Source of the DNA: Phylloscopus collybita
Taxonomy: Eukaryota; Chordata; Aves; Passeriformes; Phylloscopidae
DNA length: 64,000 nt
Assembly: GCA_027886175.1 (NCBI GenBank)
Contig: JAJNNQ010000040.1
Span: forward strand, 29,098,001 to 29,162,000
Direction: 5' to 3'
Shown here one piece after another: positions 47,441-61,433 of this stretch. The translations under genes and the position numbers were made by a program. Every line of letters starts with the position of its first letter. Positions within the stretch are counted from its first letter, which is position 1. The notes beneath the pieces are model-generated. The model worked only from the letters and a program-made list of their open reading frames with translations, did not search any database and was not told where the DNA came from.

Positions 47441-50400
47441 CCCCTCTGGAAAGGAGATATGACCCAAAACAGCGCAAGCGAAAAAAAACGAGAAAATTTG
47501 GAAATGGAGTGATTGCCACCAAAGAGACTGAGATGAAATGAGGGCCACTGAAAAAGGCCAAGACTTAGCAAAAATGACTCCAATTTAAATCCTGGAATCA
47601 GGGAAGCCATGCAAAACAAGAGATAGGAGAAGATGTCTTTGAAGTGAAATGGAAAAAAAAAATAAAAAATGACAGAAGCAAGCGAAAACCATAAAAGTGA
47701 ATGGGGTGGCCAGAAGTGCAGGGAAATGGACGGAAGCTTGCCCAATTAATGCTCATTAAAATCGCAAGATTTCGTTCCCTTTCCTGAAAGGAAAGTCTTC
47801 CTTTCAGGAAAGGGAACGAAATCTTGAAATCAGAGAACAAAGTCTAACAACCCCTCTGGAAAGGAGATATGACCCAAAACAGCGCAAGCGAAAAAAACCG
47901 AGAAAATTTGGAAATGGAGTGATTGCCACCAAAGAGACTGAGATGAAATGAGGGCCACTGAAAAAGGCCAAGACTTACCAAAAATGACTCCAATTTAAAT
48001 CCTGGAATCAGGGAAGCCATGCAAAACAAGAGATAGGAGAAGATGTCTCAGAAGTGAAATGGAAAAAAAAACCATGGAAAAATGACAGAAGCAAGCGAAA
48101 ACCATAAAAGTGAATGGGGTGGCCAGAAGTGCAGGGAAATGGACGGAAGCTTGCCCAATTAATGCTCATTAAAATCGCAAGATTTCGTTCCCTTTCCTGA
48201 AAGGAAAGTCTTCCTTTCAGGAAAGGGAACGAAATCTTGAAATCAGAGAACAAAGTCTAACAACCCCTCTGGAAAGGAGATATGACCCAAAACAGCGCAA
48301 GCGGAAAAAACCGAGAAAATTTGGAAATGGAGTGATTGCCACCAAAGAGACTGAGATGAAATGAGGGCCACTGAAAAAGGCCAAGACTTACCAAAAATGA
48401 CTCCAATTTAAATCCTGGAATCAGGGAAGCCATGCAAAACAAGAGATAGGAGAAGATGTCTCAGAAGTGAAATGGAAAAAAAAAAATAAAAAATGACAGA
48501 AGCAAGCGAAAACCATAAAAGTGAATGGGGTGGCCAGAAGTGCAGGGAAATGGACGGAAGCTTGCCCAATTAATGCTCATTAAAATCGCAAGATTTCGTT
48601 CCCTTTCCTGAAAGGAAAGTCTTCCTTTCAGGAAAGGGAACGAAATCTTGAAATCAGAGAACAAAGTCTAACAACCCCTCTGGAAAGGAGATATGACCCA
48701 AAACAGCGCAAGCGAAAAAAACCGAGAAAATTTGGAAATGGAGTGATTGCCACCAAAGAGACTGAGATGAAATGAGGGCCACTGAAAAAGGCCAAGACTT
48801 ACCAAAAATGACTCCAATTTAAATCCTGGAATCAGGGAAGCCATGCAAAACAAGAGATAGGAGAAGATGTCTCAGAAGTGAAATGGAAAAAAAAAAATAA
48901 AAAATGACAGAAGGAAGCGAAAACCATAAAAGTGAATGGGGTGGCCAGAAGTGCAGGGAAATGGACGGAAGCTTGCCCAATTAATGCTCATTAAAATCGC
49001 AAGATTTCGTTCCCTTTCCTGAAAGGAAAGTCTTCCTTTCAGGAAAGGGAACGAAATCTTGAAATCAGAGAACAAAGTCTAACAACCCCTCTGGAAAGGA
49101 GATATGACCCAAAACAGCGCAAGCGGAAAAAACCGAGAAAATTTGGAAATGGAGTGATTGCCACCAAAGAGACTGAGATGAAATGAGGGCCACTGAAAAA
49201 GGCCAAGACTTACCAAAAATGACTCCAATTTAAATCCTGGAATCAGGGAAGCCATGCAAAACAAGAGATAGGAGAAGATGTCTCAGAAGTGAAATGGAAA
49301 AAAAAACCATGGAAAAATGACAGAAGCAAGCGAAAACCATAAAAGTGAATGGGGTGGCCAGAAGTGCAGGGAAATGGACGGAAGCTTGCCCAATTAATGC
49401 TCATTAAAATCGCAAGATTTCGTTCCCTTTCCTGAAAGGAAAGTCTTCCTTTCAGGAAAAGGAACGAAATCTTGAAATCAGAGAACAAAGTCTAACAACC
49501 CCTCTGGAAAGGAGATATGACCCAAAACAGCGCAAGCGAAAAAAACCGAGAAAATTTGGAAATGGAGTGATTGCCACCAAAGAGACTGAGATGAAATGAG
49601 GGCCACTGAAAAAGGCCAAGACTTACCAAAAATGACTCCAATTTAAATCCTGGAATCAGGGAAGCCATGCAAAACAAGAGATAGGAGAAAATGTCTCAGA
49701 AGTGAAAAAAAAAAAAAAAACCATGGAAAAATAACAGAAGGAAGCGAAAACCATAAAAGTGAATGGGGTGGCCAGAAGTGCAGGGAAATGGACGGAAGCT
49801 TGCCCAATTAATGCTCATTAAAATCGCAAGATTTCGTTCCCTTTCCTGAAAGGAAAGTCTTCCTTTCAGGAAAGGGAACGAAATCTTGAAATCAGAGAAC
49901 AAAGTCTAACAACCCCTCTGGAAAGGAGATATGACCCAAAACAGCGCAAGCGAAAAAAAACGAGAAAATTTGGAAATGGAGTGATTGCCACCAAAGAGAC
50001 TGAGATGAAATGAGGGCCACTGAAAAAGGCCAAGACTTACCAAAAATGACTCCAATTTAAATCCTGGAATCAGGGAAGCCATGCAAAACAAGAGATAGGA
50101 GAAGATGTCTCAGAAGTGAAATGGAAAAAAAAAAATAAAAAATGACAGAAGGAAGCGAAAACCATAAAAGTGAATGGGGTGGCCAGAAGTGCAGGGAAAT
50201 GGACGGAAGCTTGCCCAATTAATGCTCATTAAAATCGCAAGATTTCGTTCCCTTTCCTGAAAGGAAAGTCTTCCTTTCAGGAAAGGGAACGAAATCTTGA
50301 AATCAGAGAACAAAGTCTAACAACCCCTCTGGAAAGGAGATATGACCCAAAACAGCGCAAGCGAAAAAAACCGAGAAAATTTGGAAATGGAGTGATTGCC

Positions 50401-52798
50401 ACCAAAGAGACTGAGATGAAATGAGGGCCGCTGAAAAAGGCCAAGACTTACCAAAAATGACTCCAATTTAAATCCTGGAATCAGGGAAGCCATGCAAAAC
50501 AAGAGATAGGAGAAGATGTCTCAGAAGTGAAATGGAAAAAAAAACCATGGAAAAATGACAGAAGCAAGCGAAAACCATAAAAGTGAATGGGGTGGCCAGA
50601 AGTGCAGGGAAATGGACGGAAGCTTGCCCAATTAATGCTCATTAAAATCGCAAGATTTCGTTCCCTTTCCTGAAAGGAAAGTCTTCCTTTCAGGAAAGGG
50701 AACGAAATCTTGAAATCAGAGAACAAAGTCTAACAACCCCTCTGGAAAGGAGATATGACCCAAAACAGCGCAAGCGAAAAAAACCGAGAAAATTTGGAAA
50801 TGGAGTGATTGCCACCAAAGAGACTGAGATGAAATGAGGGCCACTGAAAAAGGCCAAGACTTACCAAAAATGACTCCAATTTAAATCCTGGAATCAGGGA
50901 AGCCATGCAAAACAAGAGATAGGAGAAGATGTCTCAGAAGTGAAATGGAAAAAAAAACCATGGAAAAATGACAGAAGCAAGCGAAAACCATAAAAGTGAA
51001 TGGGGTGGCCAGAAGTGCAGGGAAATGGACGGAAGCTTGCCCAATTAATGCTCATTAAAATCGCAAGATTTCGTTCCCTTTCCTGAAAGGAAAGTCTTCC
51101 TTTCAGGAAAGGGAACGAAATCTTGAAATCAGAGAACAAAGTCTAACAACCCCTCTGGAAAGGAGATATGACCCAAAACAGCGCAAGCGGAAAAAACCGA
51201 GAAAATTTGGAAATGGAGTGATTGCCACCAAAGAGACTGAGATGAAATGAGGGCCACTGAAAAAGGCCAAGACTTACCAAAAATGACTCCAATTTAAATC
51301 CTGGAATCAGGGAAGCCATGCAAAACAAGAGATAGGAGAAGATGTCTCAGAAGTGAAATGGAAAAAAAAAAATAAAAAATGACAGAAGCAAGCGAAAACC
51401 ATAAAAGTGAATGGGGTGGCCAGAAGTGCAGGGAAATGGACGGAAGCTTGCCCAATTAATGCTCATTAAAATCGCAAGATTTCGTTCCCTTTCCTGAAAG
51501 GAAATCTTCCTTTCAGGAAAGGGAACGAAATCTTGAAATCAGAGAACAAAGTCTAACAACCCCTCTGGAAAGGAGATATGACCCAAAACAGCGCAAGCGA
51601 AAAAAACCGAGAAAATTTGGAAATGGAGTGATTGCCACCAAAGAGACTGAGATGAAATGAGGGCCACTGAAAAAGGCCAAGACTTACCAAAAATGACTCC
51701 AATTTAAATCCTGGAATCAGGGAAGCCATGCAAAACAAGAGATAGGAGAAGATGTCTCAGAAGTGAAATGGAAAAAAAAAAATAAAAAATGACAGAAGGA
51801 AGCGAAAACCATAAAAGTGAATTGGGTGGCCAGAAGTGCAGGGAAATGGACGGAAGCTTGCCCAATTAATGCTCATTAAAATCGCAAGATTTCGTTCCCT
51901 TTCCTGAAAGGAAAGTCTTCCTTTCAGGAAAAGGAACGAAATCTTGAAATCAGAGAACAAAGTCTAACAACCCCTCTGGAAAGGAGATATGACCCAAAAC
52001 AGCGCAAGCGAAAAAAACCGAGAAAATTTGGAAATGGAGTGATTGCCACCAAAGAGACTGAGATGAAATGAGGGCCACTGAAAAAGGCCAAGACTTACCA
52101 AAAATGACTCCAATTTAAATCCTGGAATCAGGGAAGCCATGCAAAACAAGAGATAGGAGAAAATGTCTCAGAAGTGAAAAAAAAAAAAAAAACCATGGAA
52201 AAATAACAGAAGGAAGCGAAAACCATAAAAGTGAATGGGGTGGCCAGAAGTGCAGGGAAATGGACGGAAGCTTGCCCAATTAATGCTCATTAAAATCGCA
52301 AGATTTCGTTCCCTTTCCTGAAAGGAAAGTCTTCCTTTCAGGAAAAGGAACGAAATCTTGAAATCAGAGAACAAAGTCTAACAACCCCTCTGGAAAGGAG
52401 ATATGACCCAAAACAGCGCAAGCGAAAAAAACCGAGAAAATTTGGAAATGGAGTGATTGCCACCAAAGAGACTGAGATGAAATGAGGGCCACTGAAAAAG
52501 GCCAAGACTTACCAAAAATGACTCCAATTTAAATCCTGGAATCAGGGAAGCCATGCAAAACAAGAGATAGGAGAAAATGTCTCAGAAGTGAAAAAAAAAA
52601 AAAAAACCATGGAAAAATAACAGAAGGAAGCGAAAACCATAAAAGTGAATGGGGTGGCCAGAAGTGCAGGGAAATGGACGGAAGCTTGCCCAATTAATGC
52701 TCATTAAAATCGCAAGATTTCGTTCCCTTTCCTGAAAGGAAAGTCTTCCTTTCAGGAAAGGGAACGAAATCTTGAAATCAGAGAACAAAGTCTAACAA
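47441..52798 (+). repeat. HOR unit(s) R3, 13 monomers, 5358 bp
   Basis: Starts are 47441, 47851, 48264, 48675, 49086, 49499, 49913, 50324, 50737, 51150, 51560, 51971 and 52385. GCGGAAAAAACC is at 48264, 49086 and 51150. AAATAACAG monomers are at 49499, 51971 and 52385. It reads as one R-type unit, a left-type GGGCCGCTG monomer (50324), and a second R-type unit that has lost its ACTTAGC opener. 51150 has the 3-base ATC loop and 51560 a private GAATTGGGTGG. Confidence 0.78.
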
Positions 52799-55267
52799 CC
52801 CCTCTGGAAAGGAGATATGACCCAAAACAGCGCAAGCGAAAAAAAACGAGAAAATTTGGAAATGGAGTGATTGCCACCAAAGAGACTGAGATGAAATGAG
52901 GGCCACTGAAAAAGGCCAAGACTTAGCAAAAATGACTCCAATTTAAATCCTGGAATCAGGGAAGCCATGCAAAACAAGAGATAGGAGAAGATGTCTTTGA
53001 AGTGAAATGGAAAAAAAAAATAAAAAATGACAGAAGCAAGCGAAAACCATAAAAGTGAATGGGGTGGCCAGAAGTGCAGGGAAATGGACGGAAGCTTGCC
53101 CAATTAATGCTCATTAAAATCGCAAGATTTCGTTCCCTTTCCTGAAAGGAAAGTCTTCCTTTCAGGAAAGGGAACGAAATCTTGAAATCAGAGAACAAAG
53201 TCTAACAACCCCTCTGGAAAGGAGATATGACCCAAAACAGCGCAAGCGAAAAAAACCGAGAAAATTTGGAAATGGAGTGATTGCCACCAAAGAGACTGAG
53301 ATGAAATGAGGGCCACTGAAAAAGGCCAAGACTTACCAAAAATGACTCCAATTTAAATCCTGGAATCAGGGAAGCCATGCAAAACAAGAGATAGGAGAAG
53401 ATGTCTCAGAAGTGAAATGGAAAAAAAAACCATGGAAAAATGACAGAAGCAAGCGAAAACCATAAAAGTGAATGGGGTGGCCAGAAGTGCAGGGAAATGG
53501 ACGGAAGCTTGCCCAATTAATGCTCATTAAAATCGCAAGATTTCGTTCCCTTTCCTGAAAGGAAAGTCTTCCTTTCAGGAAAGGGAACGAAATCTTGAAA
53601 TCAGAGAACAAAGTCTAACAACCCCTCTGGAAAGGAGATATGACCCAAAACAGCGCAAGCGGAAAAAACCGAGAAAATTTGGAAATGGAGTGATTGCCAC
53701 CAAAGAGACTGAGATGAAATGAGGGCCACTGAAAAAGGCCAAGACTTACCAAAAATGACTCCAATTTAAATCCTGGAATCAGGGAAGCCATGCAAAACAA
53801 GAGATAGGAGAAGATGTCTCAGAAGTGAAATGGAAAAAAAAAAATAAAAAATGACAGAAGCAAGCGAAAACCATAAAAGTGAATGGGGTGGCCAGAAGTG
53901 CAGGGAAATGGACGGAAGCTTGCCCAATTAATGCTCATTAAAATCGCAAGATTTCGTTCCCTTTCCTGAAAGGAAATCTTCCTTTCAGGAAAGGGAACGA
54001 AATCTTGAAATCAGAGAACAAAGTCTAACAACCCCTCTGGAAAGGAGATATGACCCAAAACAGCGCAAGCGAAAAAAACCGAGAAAATTTGGAAATGGAG
54101 TGATTGCCACCAAAGAGACTGAGATGAAATGAGGGCCACTGAAAAAGGCCAAGACTTACCAAAAATGACTCCAATTTAAATCCTGGAATCAGGGAAGCCA
54201 TGCAAAACAAGAGATAGGAGAAGATGTCTCAGAAGTGAAATGGAAAAAAAAAAATAAAAAATGACAGAAGGAAGCGAAAACCATAAAAGTGAATGGGGTG
54301 GCCAGAAGTGCAGGGAAATGGACGGAAGCTTGCCCAATTAATGCTCATTAAAATCGCAAGATTTCGTTCCCTTTCCTGAAAGGAAAGTCTTCCTTTCAGG
54401 AAAAGGAACGAAATCTTGAAATCAGAGAACAAAGTCTAACAACCCCTCTGGAAAGGAGATATGACCCAAAACAGCGCAAGCGAAAAAAACCGAGAAAATT
54501 TGGAAATGGAGTGATTGCCACCAAAGAGACTGAGATGAAATGAGGGCCACTGAAAAAGGCCAAGACTTACCAAAAATGACTCCAATTTAAATCCTGGAAT
54601 CAGGGAAGCCATGCAAAACAAGAGATAGGAGAAAATGTCTCAGAAGTGAAAAAAAAAAAAAAAACCATGGAAAAATAACAGAAGGAAGCGAAAACCATAA
54701 AAGTGAATGGGGTGGCCAGAAGTGCAGGGAAATGGACGGAAGCTTGCCCAATTAATGCTCATTAAAATCGCAAGATTTCGTTCCCTTTCCTGAAAGGAAA
54801 GTCTTCCTTTCAGGAAAGGGAACGAAATCTTGAAATCAGAGAACAAAGTCTAACAACCCCTCTGGAAAGGAGATATGACCCAAAACAGCGCAAGCGAAAA
54901 AAAACGAGAAAATTTGGAAATGGAGTGATTGCCACCAAAGAGACTGAGATGAAATGAGGGCCACTGAAAAAGGCCAAGACTTACCAAAAATGACTCCAAT
55001 TTAAATCCTGGAATCAGGGAAGCCATGCAAAACAAGAGATAGGAGAAGATGTCTCAGAAGTGAAATGGAAAAAAAAAAATAAAAAATGACAGAAGGAAGC
55101 GAAAACCATAAAAGTGAATGGGGTGGCCAGAAGTGCAGGGAAATGGACGGAAGCTTGCCCAATTAATGCTCATTAAAATCGCAAGATTTCGTTCCCTTTC
55201 CTGAAAGGAAAGTCTTCCTTTCAGGAAAGGGAACGAAATCTTGAAATCAGAGAACAAAGTCTAACAA
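52799..55267 (+). repeat. HOR unit R4, 6 monomers, 2469 bp
   Basis: Starts are 52799, 53209, 53622, 54032, 54443 and 54857. The marker order is the ACTTAGC/TCTTTGAAG opener, plain, GCGGAAAAAACC with 3-base loop, AGAAGGAAGCG with AAAAGG arm, AAATAACAG, then AAAAAACGAG. It matches R1 monomer for monomer, apart from the GCGG variant and the AGAAGGAAGCG motif in the last monomer. Confidence 0.85.
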
Positions 55268-57745
55268 CCCCTCTGGAAAGGAGATATGACCCAAAACAGC
55301 GCAAGCGAAAAAAACCGAGAAAATTTGGAAATGGAGTGATTGCCACCAAAGAGACTGAGATGAAATGAGGGCCGCTGAAAAAGGCCAAGACTTACCAAAA
55401 ATGACTCCAATTTAAATCCTGGAATCAGGGAAGCCATGCAAAACAAGAGATAGGAGAAGATGTCTAGGAAGTGAAATGGAAAAAAAAACCATGGAAAAAT
55501 GACAGAAGCAAGCGAAAACCATAAAAGTGAATGGGGTGGCCAGAAGTGCAGGGAAATGGACGGAAGCTTGCCCAATTAATGCTCATTAAAATCGCAAGAT
55601 TTCGTTCCCTTTCCTGAAAGGAAAGTCTTCCTTTCAGGAAAGGGAACGAAATCTTGAAATCAGAGAACAAAGTCTAACAACCCCTCTGGAAAGGAGATAT
55701 GACCCAAAACAGCGCAAGCGAAAAAAAACCGAGAAAATTTGGAAATGGAGTGATTGCCACCAAAGAGACTGAGATGAAATGAGGGCCGCTGAAAAAGGCC
55801 AAGACTTACCAAAAATGACTCCAATTTAAATCCTGGAATCAGGGAAGCCATGCAAAACAAGAGATAGGAGAAGATGTCTCAGAAGTGAAATGGAAAAAAA
55901 AACCATGGAAAAATGACAGAAGCAAGCGAAAACCCTAAAAGTGAATGGGGTGGCCAGAAGTGCAGGGAAATGGACGGAAGCTTGCCCAATTAATGCTCAT
56001 TAAAATCGCAAGATTTCGTTCCCTTTCCTGAAAGGAAAGTCTTCCTTTCAGGAAAGGGAACGAAATCTTGAAATCAGAGAACAAAGTCTAACAACCCCTC
56101 TGGAAAGGAGATATGACCCAAAACAGCGCAAGCGAAAAAAACCGAGAAAATTTGGAAATGGAGTGATTGCCACCAAAGAGACTGAGATGAAATGAGGGCC
56201 ACTGAAAAAGGCCAAGACTTACCAAAAATGACTCCAATTTAAATCCTGGAATCAGGGAAGCCATGCAAAACAAGAGATAGGAGAAGATGTCTCCGAAGTG
56301 AAATGGAAAAAAAAACCATGGAAAAATGACAGAAGCAAGCGAAAACCATAAAAGTGAATGGGGTGGCCAGAAGTGCAGGGAAATGGACGGAAGCTTGCCC
56401 AATTAATGCTCATTAAAATCGCAAGATTTCGTTCCCTTTCTTGAAAGGAAAGTCTTCCTTTCAGGAAAGGGAAGGAAATCTTGAAATCAGAGAACAAAGT
56501 CTAACAACCCCTCTGGAAAGGAGATATGACCCAAAACAGCGCAAGCGAAAAAAAACGAGAAAATTTGGAAATGGAGTGATTGCCACCAAAGAGACTGAGA
56601 TGAAATGAGGGCCACTGAAAAAGGCCAAGACTTACCAAAAATGACTCCAATTTAAATCCTGGAATCAGGGAAGCCATGCAAAACAAGAGATAGGAGAAGA
56701 TGTCTCAGAAGTGAAATGGAAAAAAAAAAAAAAAAATGACAGAACCAAGCGAAAACCATAAAAGTGAATGGGGTGGCCAGAAGTGCAGGGAAATGGACGG
56801 AAGCTTGCCCAATTAATGCTCATTAAAATCGCAAGATTTCGTTCCCTTTCCTGAAAGGAAAGTCTTCCTTTCAGGAAAGGGAACGAAATCTTGAAATCAG
56901 AGAACAAAGTCTAACAACCCCTCTGGAAAGGAGATATGACCCAAAACAGCGCAAGCGAAAAAAACCGAGAAAATTTGGAAATGGAGTGATTGCCACCAAA
57001 GAGACTGAGATGAAATGAGGGCCGCTGAAAAAGGCCAAGACTTACCAAAAATGACTCCAATTTAAATCCTGGAATCAGGGAAGCCATGCAAAACAAGAGA
57101 TAGGAGAAGATGTCTCCGAAGTGAAATGGAAAAAAAAACCATGGAAAAATGACAGAAGCAAGCGAAAACCATAAAAGTGAATGGGGTGGCCAGAAGTGCA
57201 GGGAAATGGACGGAAGCTTGCTCAATTAATGCTCATTAAAATCGCAAGATTTCGTTCCCTTTCCTGAAAGGAAAGTCTTCCTTTCAGGAAAGGGAACGAA
57301 ATCTTGAAATCAGAGAACAAAGTCTAACAACCCCTCTGGAAAGGAGATATGACCCAAAACAGCGCAAGCGAAAAAAACCGAGAAAATTTGGAAATGGAGT
57401 GATTGCCACCAAAGAGACTGAGATGAAATGAGGGCCACTGAAAAAGGCCAAGACTTACCAAAAATGACTCCAATTTAAATCCTGGAATCAGGGAAGCCAT
57501 GCAAAACAAGAGATAGGAGAAAATGTCTCAGAACTGAAAAAAAAAAAAAAAAAACATGGAAAAATGACAGAAGCAAGCGAAAACCATAAAAGTGAATGGG
57601 GTGGCCAGAAGTGCAGGGAAATGGACGGAAGCTTGCCCAATTAATGCTCATTAAAATCGCAAGATTTCGTTCCCTTTCCTGAAAGGAAAGTCTTCCTTTC
57701 AGGAAAGGGAACGAAATCTTGAAATCAGAGAACAAAGTCTAACAA
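55268..57745 (+). repeat. Monomers 135-140, distant copy of 42900-44139 followed by mixed types
   Basis: 55268, 55681 and 56095 match 42900, 43313 and 43727 at a constant step of 12368 bp, including the extra A after GCG and AACCCTAAAAG. 55268 has a private TGTCTAGGAAG. 56095 has TTTCTTGAAAGG in the left hairpin arm and GGAAGGAAATC in the right. 56918 carries GCTCAATT, a marker otherwise of the left domain. Confidence 0.82.
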
Positions 57746-58483
57746 CCCCTCTGGAAAGGAGATATGACCCAAAACAGCGCAAGCAAAATAAACCGAGAAA
57801 ATTTGGAAATGGAGTGATTGCCACCAAAGAGACTGAGATGAAATGAGGGCCACTGAAAAAGGCCAAGACTTACCAAAAATGACTCCAATTTAAATCCTGG
57901 AATCAGGGAAGCCATGCAAAACAAGAGATAGGAGAAGATGTCTCAGAAGTGAAATGGAAAAAAAAAAATAAAAAATGACAGAAGCAAGCGAAAACCATAA
58001 AAGTGAATGGGGTGGCCAGAAGTGCAGGGAAATGGACGGAAGCTTGCCCAATTAATGCTCATTAAAATCGCAAGATTTCGTTCCCTTTCCTGAAAGGAAA
58101 GTCTTCCTTTCAGGAAAGGGAAGGAAATCTTGAAATCAGAGAACAAAGTCTAACAACCCCTCTGGAAAGGAGATATGACCCAAAACAGCGCAAGCGAAAA
58201 AAACCGAGAAAATTTGGAAATGGAGTGATTGCCACCAAAGAGACTGAGATGAAATGAGGGCCGCTGAAAAAGGCCAAGACTTACCAAAAATGACTCCAAT
58301 TTAAATCCTGGAATCAGGGAAGCCATGCAAAACAAGAGATAGGAGAAGATGTCTCAGAAGTGAAATGGAAAAAAAAAACATGGAAAAATGACAGAAGCAA
58401 GCGAAAACCATAAAAGTGAATGGGGTGGCCAGAAGTGCAGGGAAATGGACGGAAGCTTGCCCAATTAATGCTCATTAAAATCG

Positions 58484-58545
58484 CAAGATTTCGTTCCCTT
58501 TCCTGAAAGGAAATTCTTCCTTTCAGGAAAGGGAACGAAATCTTG
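58484..58545 (+). repeat. Hairpin with ATTC loop variant
   Basis: The loop at 58513-58516 is ATTC instead of AGTC, with both arms intact. Other loop variants are AATC (near 29655, 31307 and 62225) and a 3-base ATC in the monomers at 32187, 33008, 40840, 51150, 53622, 58983 and 60633. The loop changes while the arms mostly stay paired. Confidence 0.85.
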
Positions 58546-61371
58546 AAATCAGAGAACAAAGTCTAACAACCCCTCTGGAAAGGAGATATGACCCAAAACA
58601 GCGCAAGCGGAAAAAACCGAGAAAATTTGGAAATGGAGTGATTGCCACCAAAGAGACTGAGATGAAATGAGGGCCACTGAAAAAGGCCAAGACTTACCAA
58701 AAATGACTCCAATTTAAATCCTGGAATCAGGGAAGCCATGCAAAACAAGAGATAGGAGAAGATGTCTCAGAAGTGAAATGGAAAAAAAAGCCATGGAAAA
58801 ATTACAGAAGGAAGCGAAAACCATAAAAGTGAATGGGGTGGCCAGAAGTGCAGGGAAATGGACGGAAGCTTGCCCAATTAATGCTCATTAAAATCGCAAG
58901 ATTTCGTTCCCTTTCCTGAAAGGAAAGTCTTCCTTTCAGGAAAGGGAACGAAATCTTGAAATCAGAGAACAAAGTCTAACAACCCCTCTGGAAAGGAGAT
59001 ATGACCCAAAACAGCGCAAGCGAAAAAAACCGAGAAAATTTGGAAATGGAGTGATTGCCACCAAAGAGACTGAGATGAAATGAGGGCCACTGAAAAAGGC
59101 CAAGACTTACCAAAAATGACTCCAATTTAAATCCTGGAATCAGGGAAGCCATGCAAAACAAGAGATAGGAGAAGATGTCTCCGAAGTGAAATGGAAAAAA
59201 AAACCATGGAAAAATGACAGAAGCAAGCGAAAACCATAAAAGTGAATGGGGTGGCCAGAAGTGCAGGGAAATGGACGGAAGCTTGCCCAATTAATGCTCA
59301 TTAAAATCGCAAGATTTCGTTCCCTTTCCTGAAAGGAAATCTTCCTTTCAGGAAAGGGAACGAAATCTTGAAATCAGAGAACAAAGTCTAACAACCCCTC
59401 TGGAAAGGAGATATGACCCAAAACAGCGCAAGCGAAAAAAACCGAGAAAATTTGGAAATGGAGTGATTGCCACCAAAGAGACTGAGATGAAATGAGGGCC
59501 GCTGAAAAAGGCCAAGACTTACCAAAAATGACTCCAATTTAAATCCTGGAATCAGGGAAGCCATGCAAAACAAGAGATAGGAGAAAATGTCTCAGAACTG
59601 AAAAAAAAAAAAAAAACATGGAAAAATGACAGAAGCAAGCGAAAACCATAAAAGTGAATGGGGTGGCCAGAAGTGCAGGGAAATGGACGGAAGCTTGCCC
59701 AATTAATGCTCATTAAAATCGCAAGATTTCGTTCCCTTTCCTGAAAGGAAAGTCTTCCTTTCAGGAAAGGGAACGAAATCTTGAAATCAGAGAACAAAGT
59801 CTAACAACCCCTCTGGAAAGGAGATATGACCCAAAACAGCGCAAGCGAAAAAAACCGAGAAAATTTGGAAATGGAGTGATTGCCACCAAAGAGACTGAGA
59901 TGAAATGAGGGCCACTGAAAAAGGCCAAGACTTACCAAAAATGACTCCAATTTAAATCCTGGAATCAGGGAAGCCATGCAAAACAAGAGATAGGAGAAGA
60001 TGTCTCAGAAGTGAAATGGAAAAAAAAACCATGGAAAAATGACAGAAGCAAGCGAAAACCATAAAAGTGAATGGGGTGGCCAGAAGTGCAGGGAAATGGA
60101 CGGAAGCTTGCCCAATTAATGCTCATTAAAATCGCAAGATTTCGTTCCCTTTCCTGAAAGGAAAGTCTTCCTTTCAGGAAAGGGAACGAAATCTTGAAAT
60201 CAGAGAACAAAGTCTAACAACCCCTCTGGAAAGGAGATATGACCCAAAACAGCGCAAGCGAAAAAAACCGAGAAAATTTGGAAATGGAGTGATTGCCACC
60301 AAAGAGATTGAGATGAAATGAGGGCCACTGAAAAAGGCCAAGACTTACCAAAAATGACTCCAATTTAAATCCTGGAATCAGGGAAGCCATGCAAAACAAG
60401 AGATAGGAGAAGATGTCTCAGAAGTGAAATGGAAAAAAAAACCATGGAAAAATGACAGAAGCAAGCGAAAACCATAAAAGTGAATGGGGTGGCCAGAAGT
60501 CAGGGAAATGGACGGAAGCTTGCCCAATTAATGCTCATTAAAATCGCAAGATTTCGTTCCCTTTCCTGAAAGGAAAGTCTTCCTTTCAGGAAAGGGAACG
60601 AAATCTTGAAATCAGAGAACAAAGTCTAACAACCCCTCTGGAAAGGAGATATGACCCAAAACAGCGCAAGCGAAAAAAACCGAGAAAATTTGGAAATGGA
60701 GTGATTGCCACCAAAGAGACTGAGATGAAATGAGGGCCACTGAAAAAGGCCAAGACTTACCAAAAATGACTCCAATTTAAATCCTGGAATCAGGGAAGCC
60801 ATGCAAAACAAGAGATAGGAGAAGATGTCTCAGAAGTGAAATGGAAAAAAAAACCATGGAAAAATGACAGAAGCAAGCGAAAACCATAAAAGTGAATGGG
60901 GTGGCCAGAAGTGCAGGGAAATGGACGGAAGCTTGCCCAATTAATGCTCATTAAAATCGCAAGATTTCGTTCCCTTTCCTGAAAGGAAATCTTCCTTTCA
61001 GGAAAGGGAACGAAATCTTGAAATCAGAGAACAAAGTCTAACAACCCCTCTGGAAAGGAGATATGACCCAAAACAGCGCAAGCGAAAAAAACCGAGAAAA
61101 TTTGGAAATGGAGTGATTGCCACCAAAGAGACTGAGATGAAATGAGGGCCGCTGAAAAAGGCCAAGACTTACCAAAAATGACTCCAATTTAAATCCTGGA
61201 ATCAGGGAAGCCATGCAAAACAAGAGATAGGAGAAAATGTCTCAGAACTGAAAAAAAAAAAAAAAACATGGAAAAATGACAGAAGCAAGCGAAAACCATA
61301 AAAGTGAATGGGGTGGCCAGAAGTGCAGGGAAATGGACGGAAGCTTGCCCAATTAATGCTCATTAAAATCG

Positions 61372-61433
61372 CAAGATTTCGTTCCCTTTCCTGAAAGGAA
61401 GACTTTCCTTTCAGGAAAGGGAACGAAATCTTG
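61372..61433 (+). repeat. Hairpin with inverted loop (GACT instead of AGTC)
   Basis: Both 29-bp arms (61372-61400 and 61405-61433) are intact, but the loop reads GACT, the exact reverse complement of the usual AGTC. Because the arms mirror each other, inverting the element leaves them unchanged and flips only the loop. This is the only copy in which I saw this. Confidence 0.9.
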
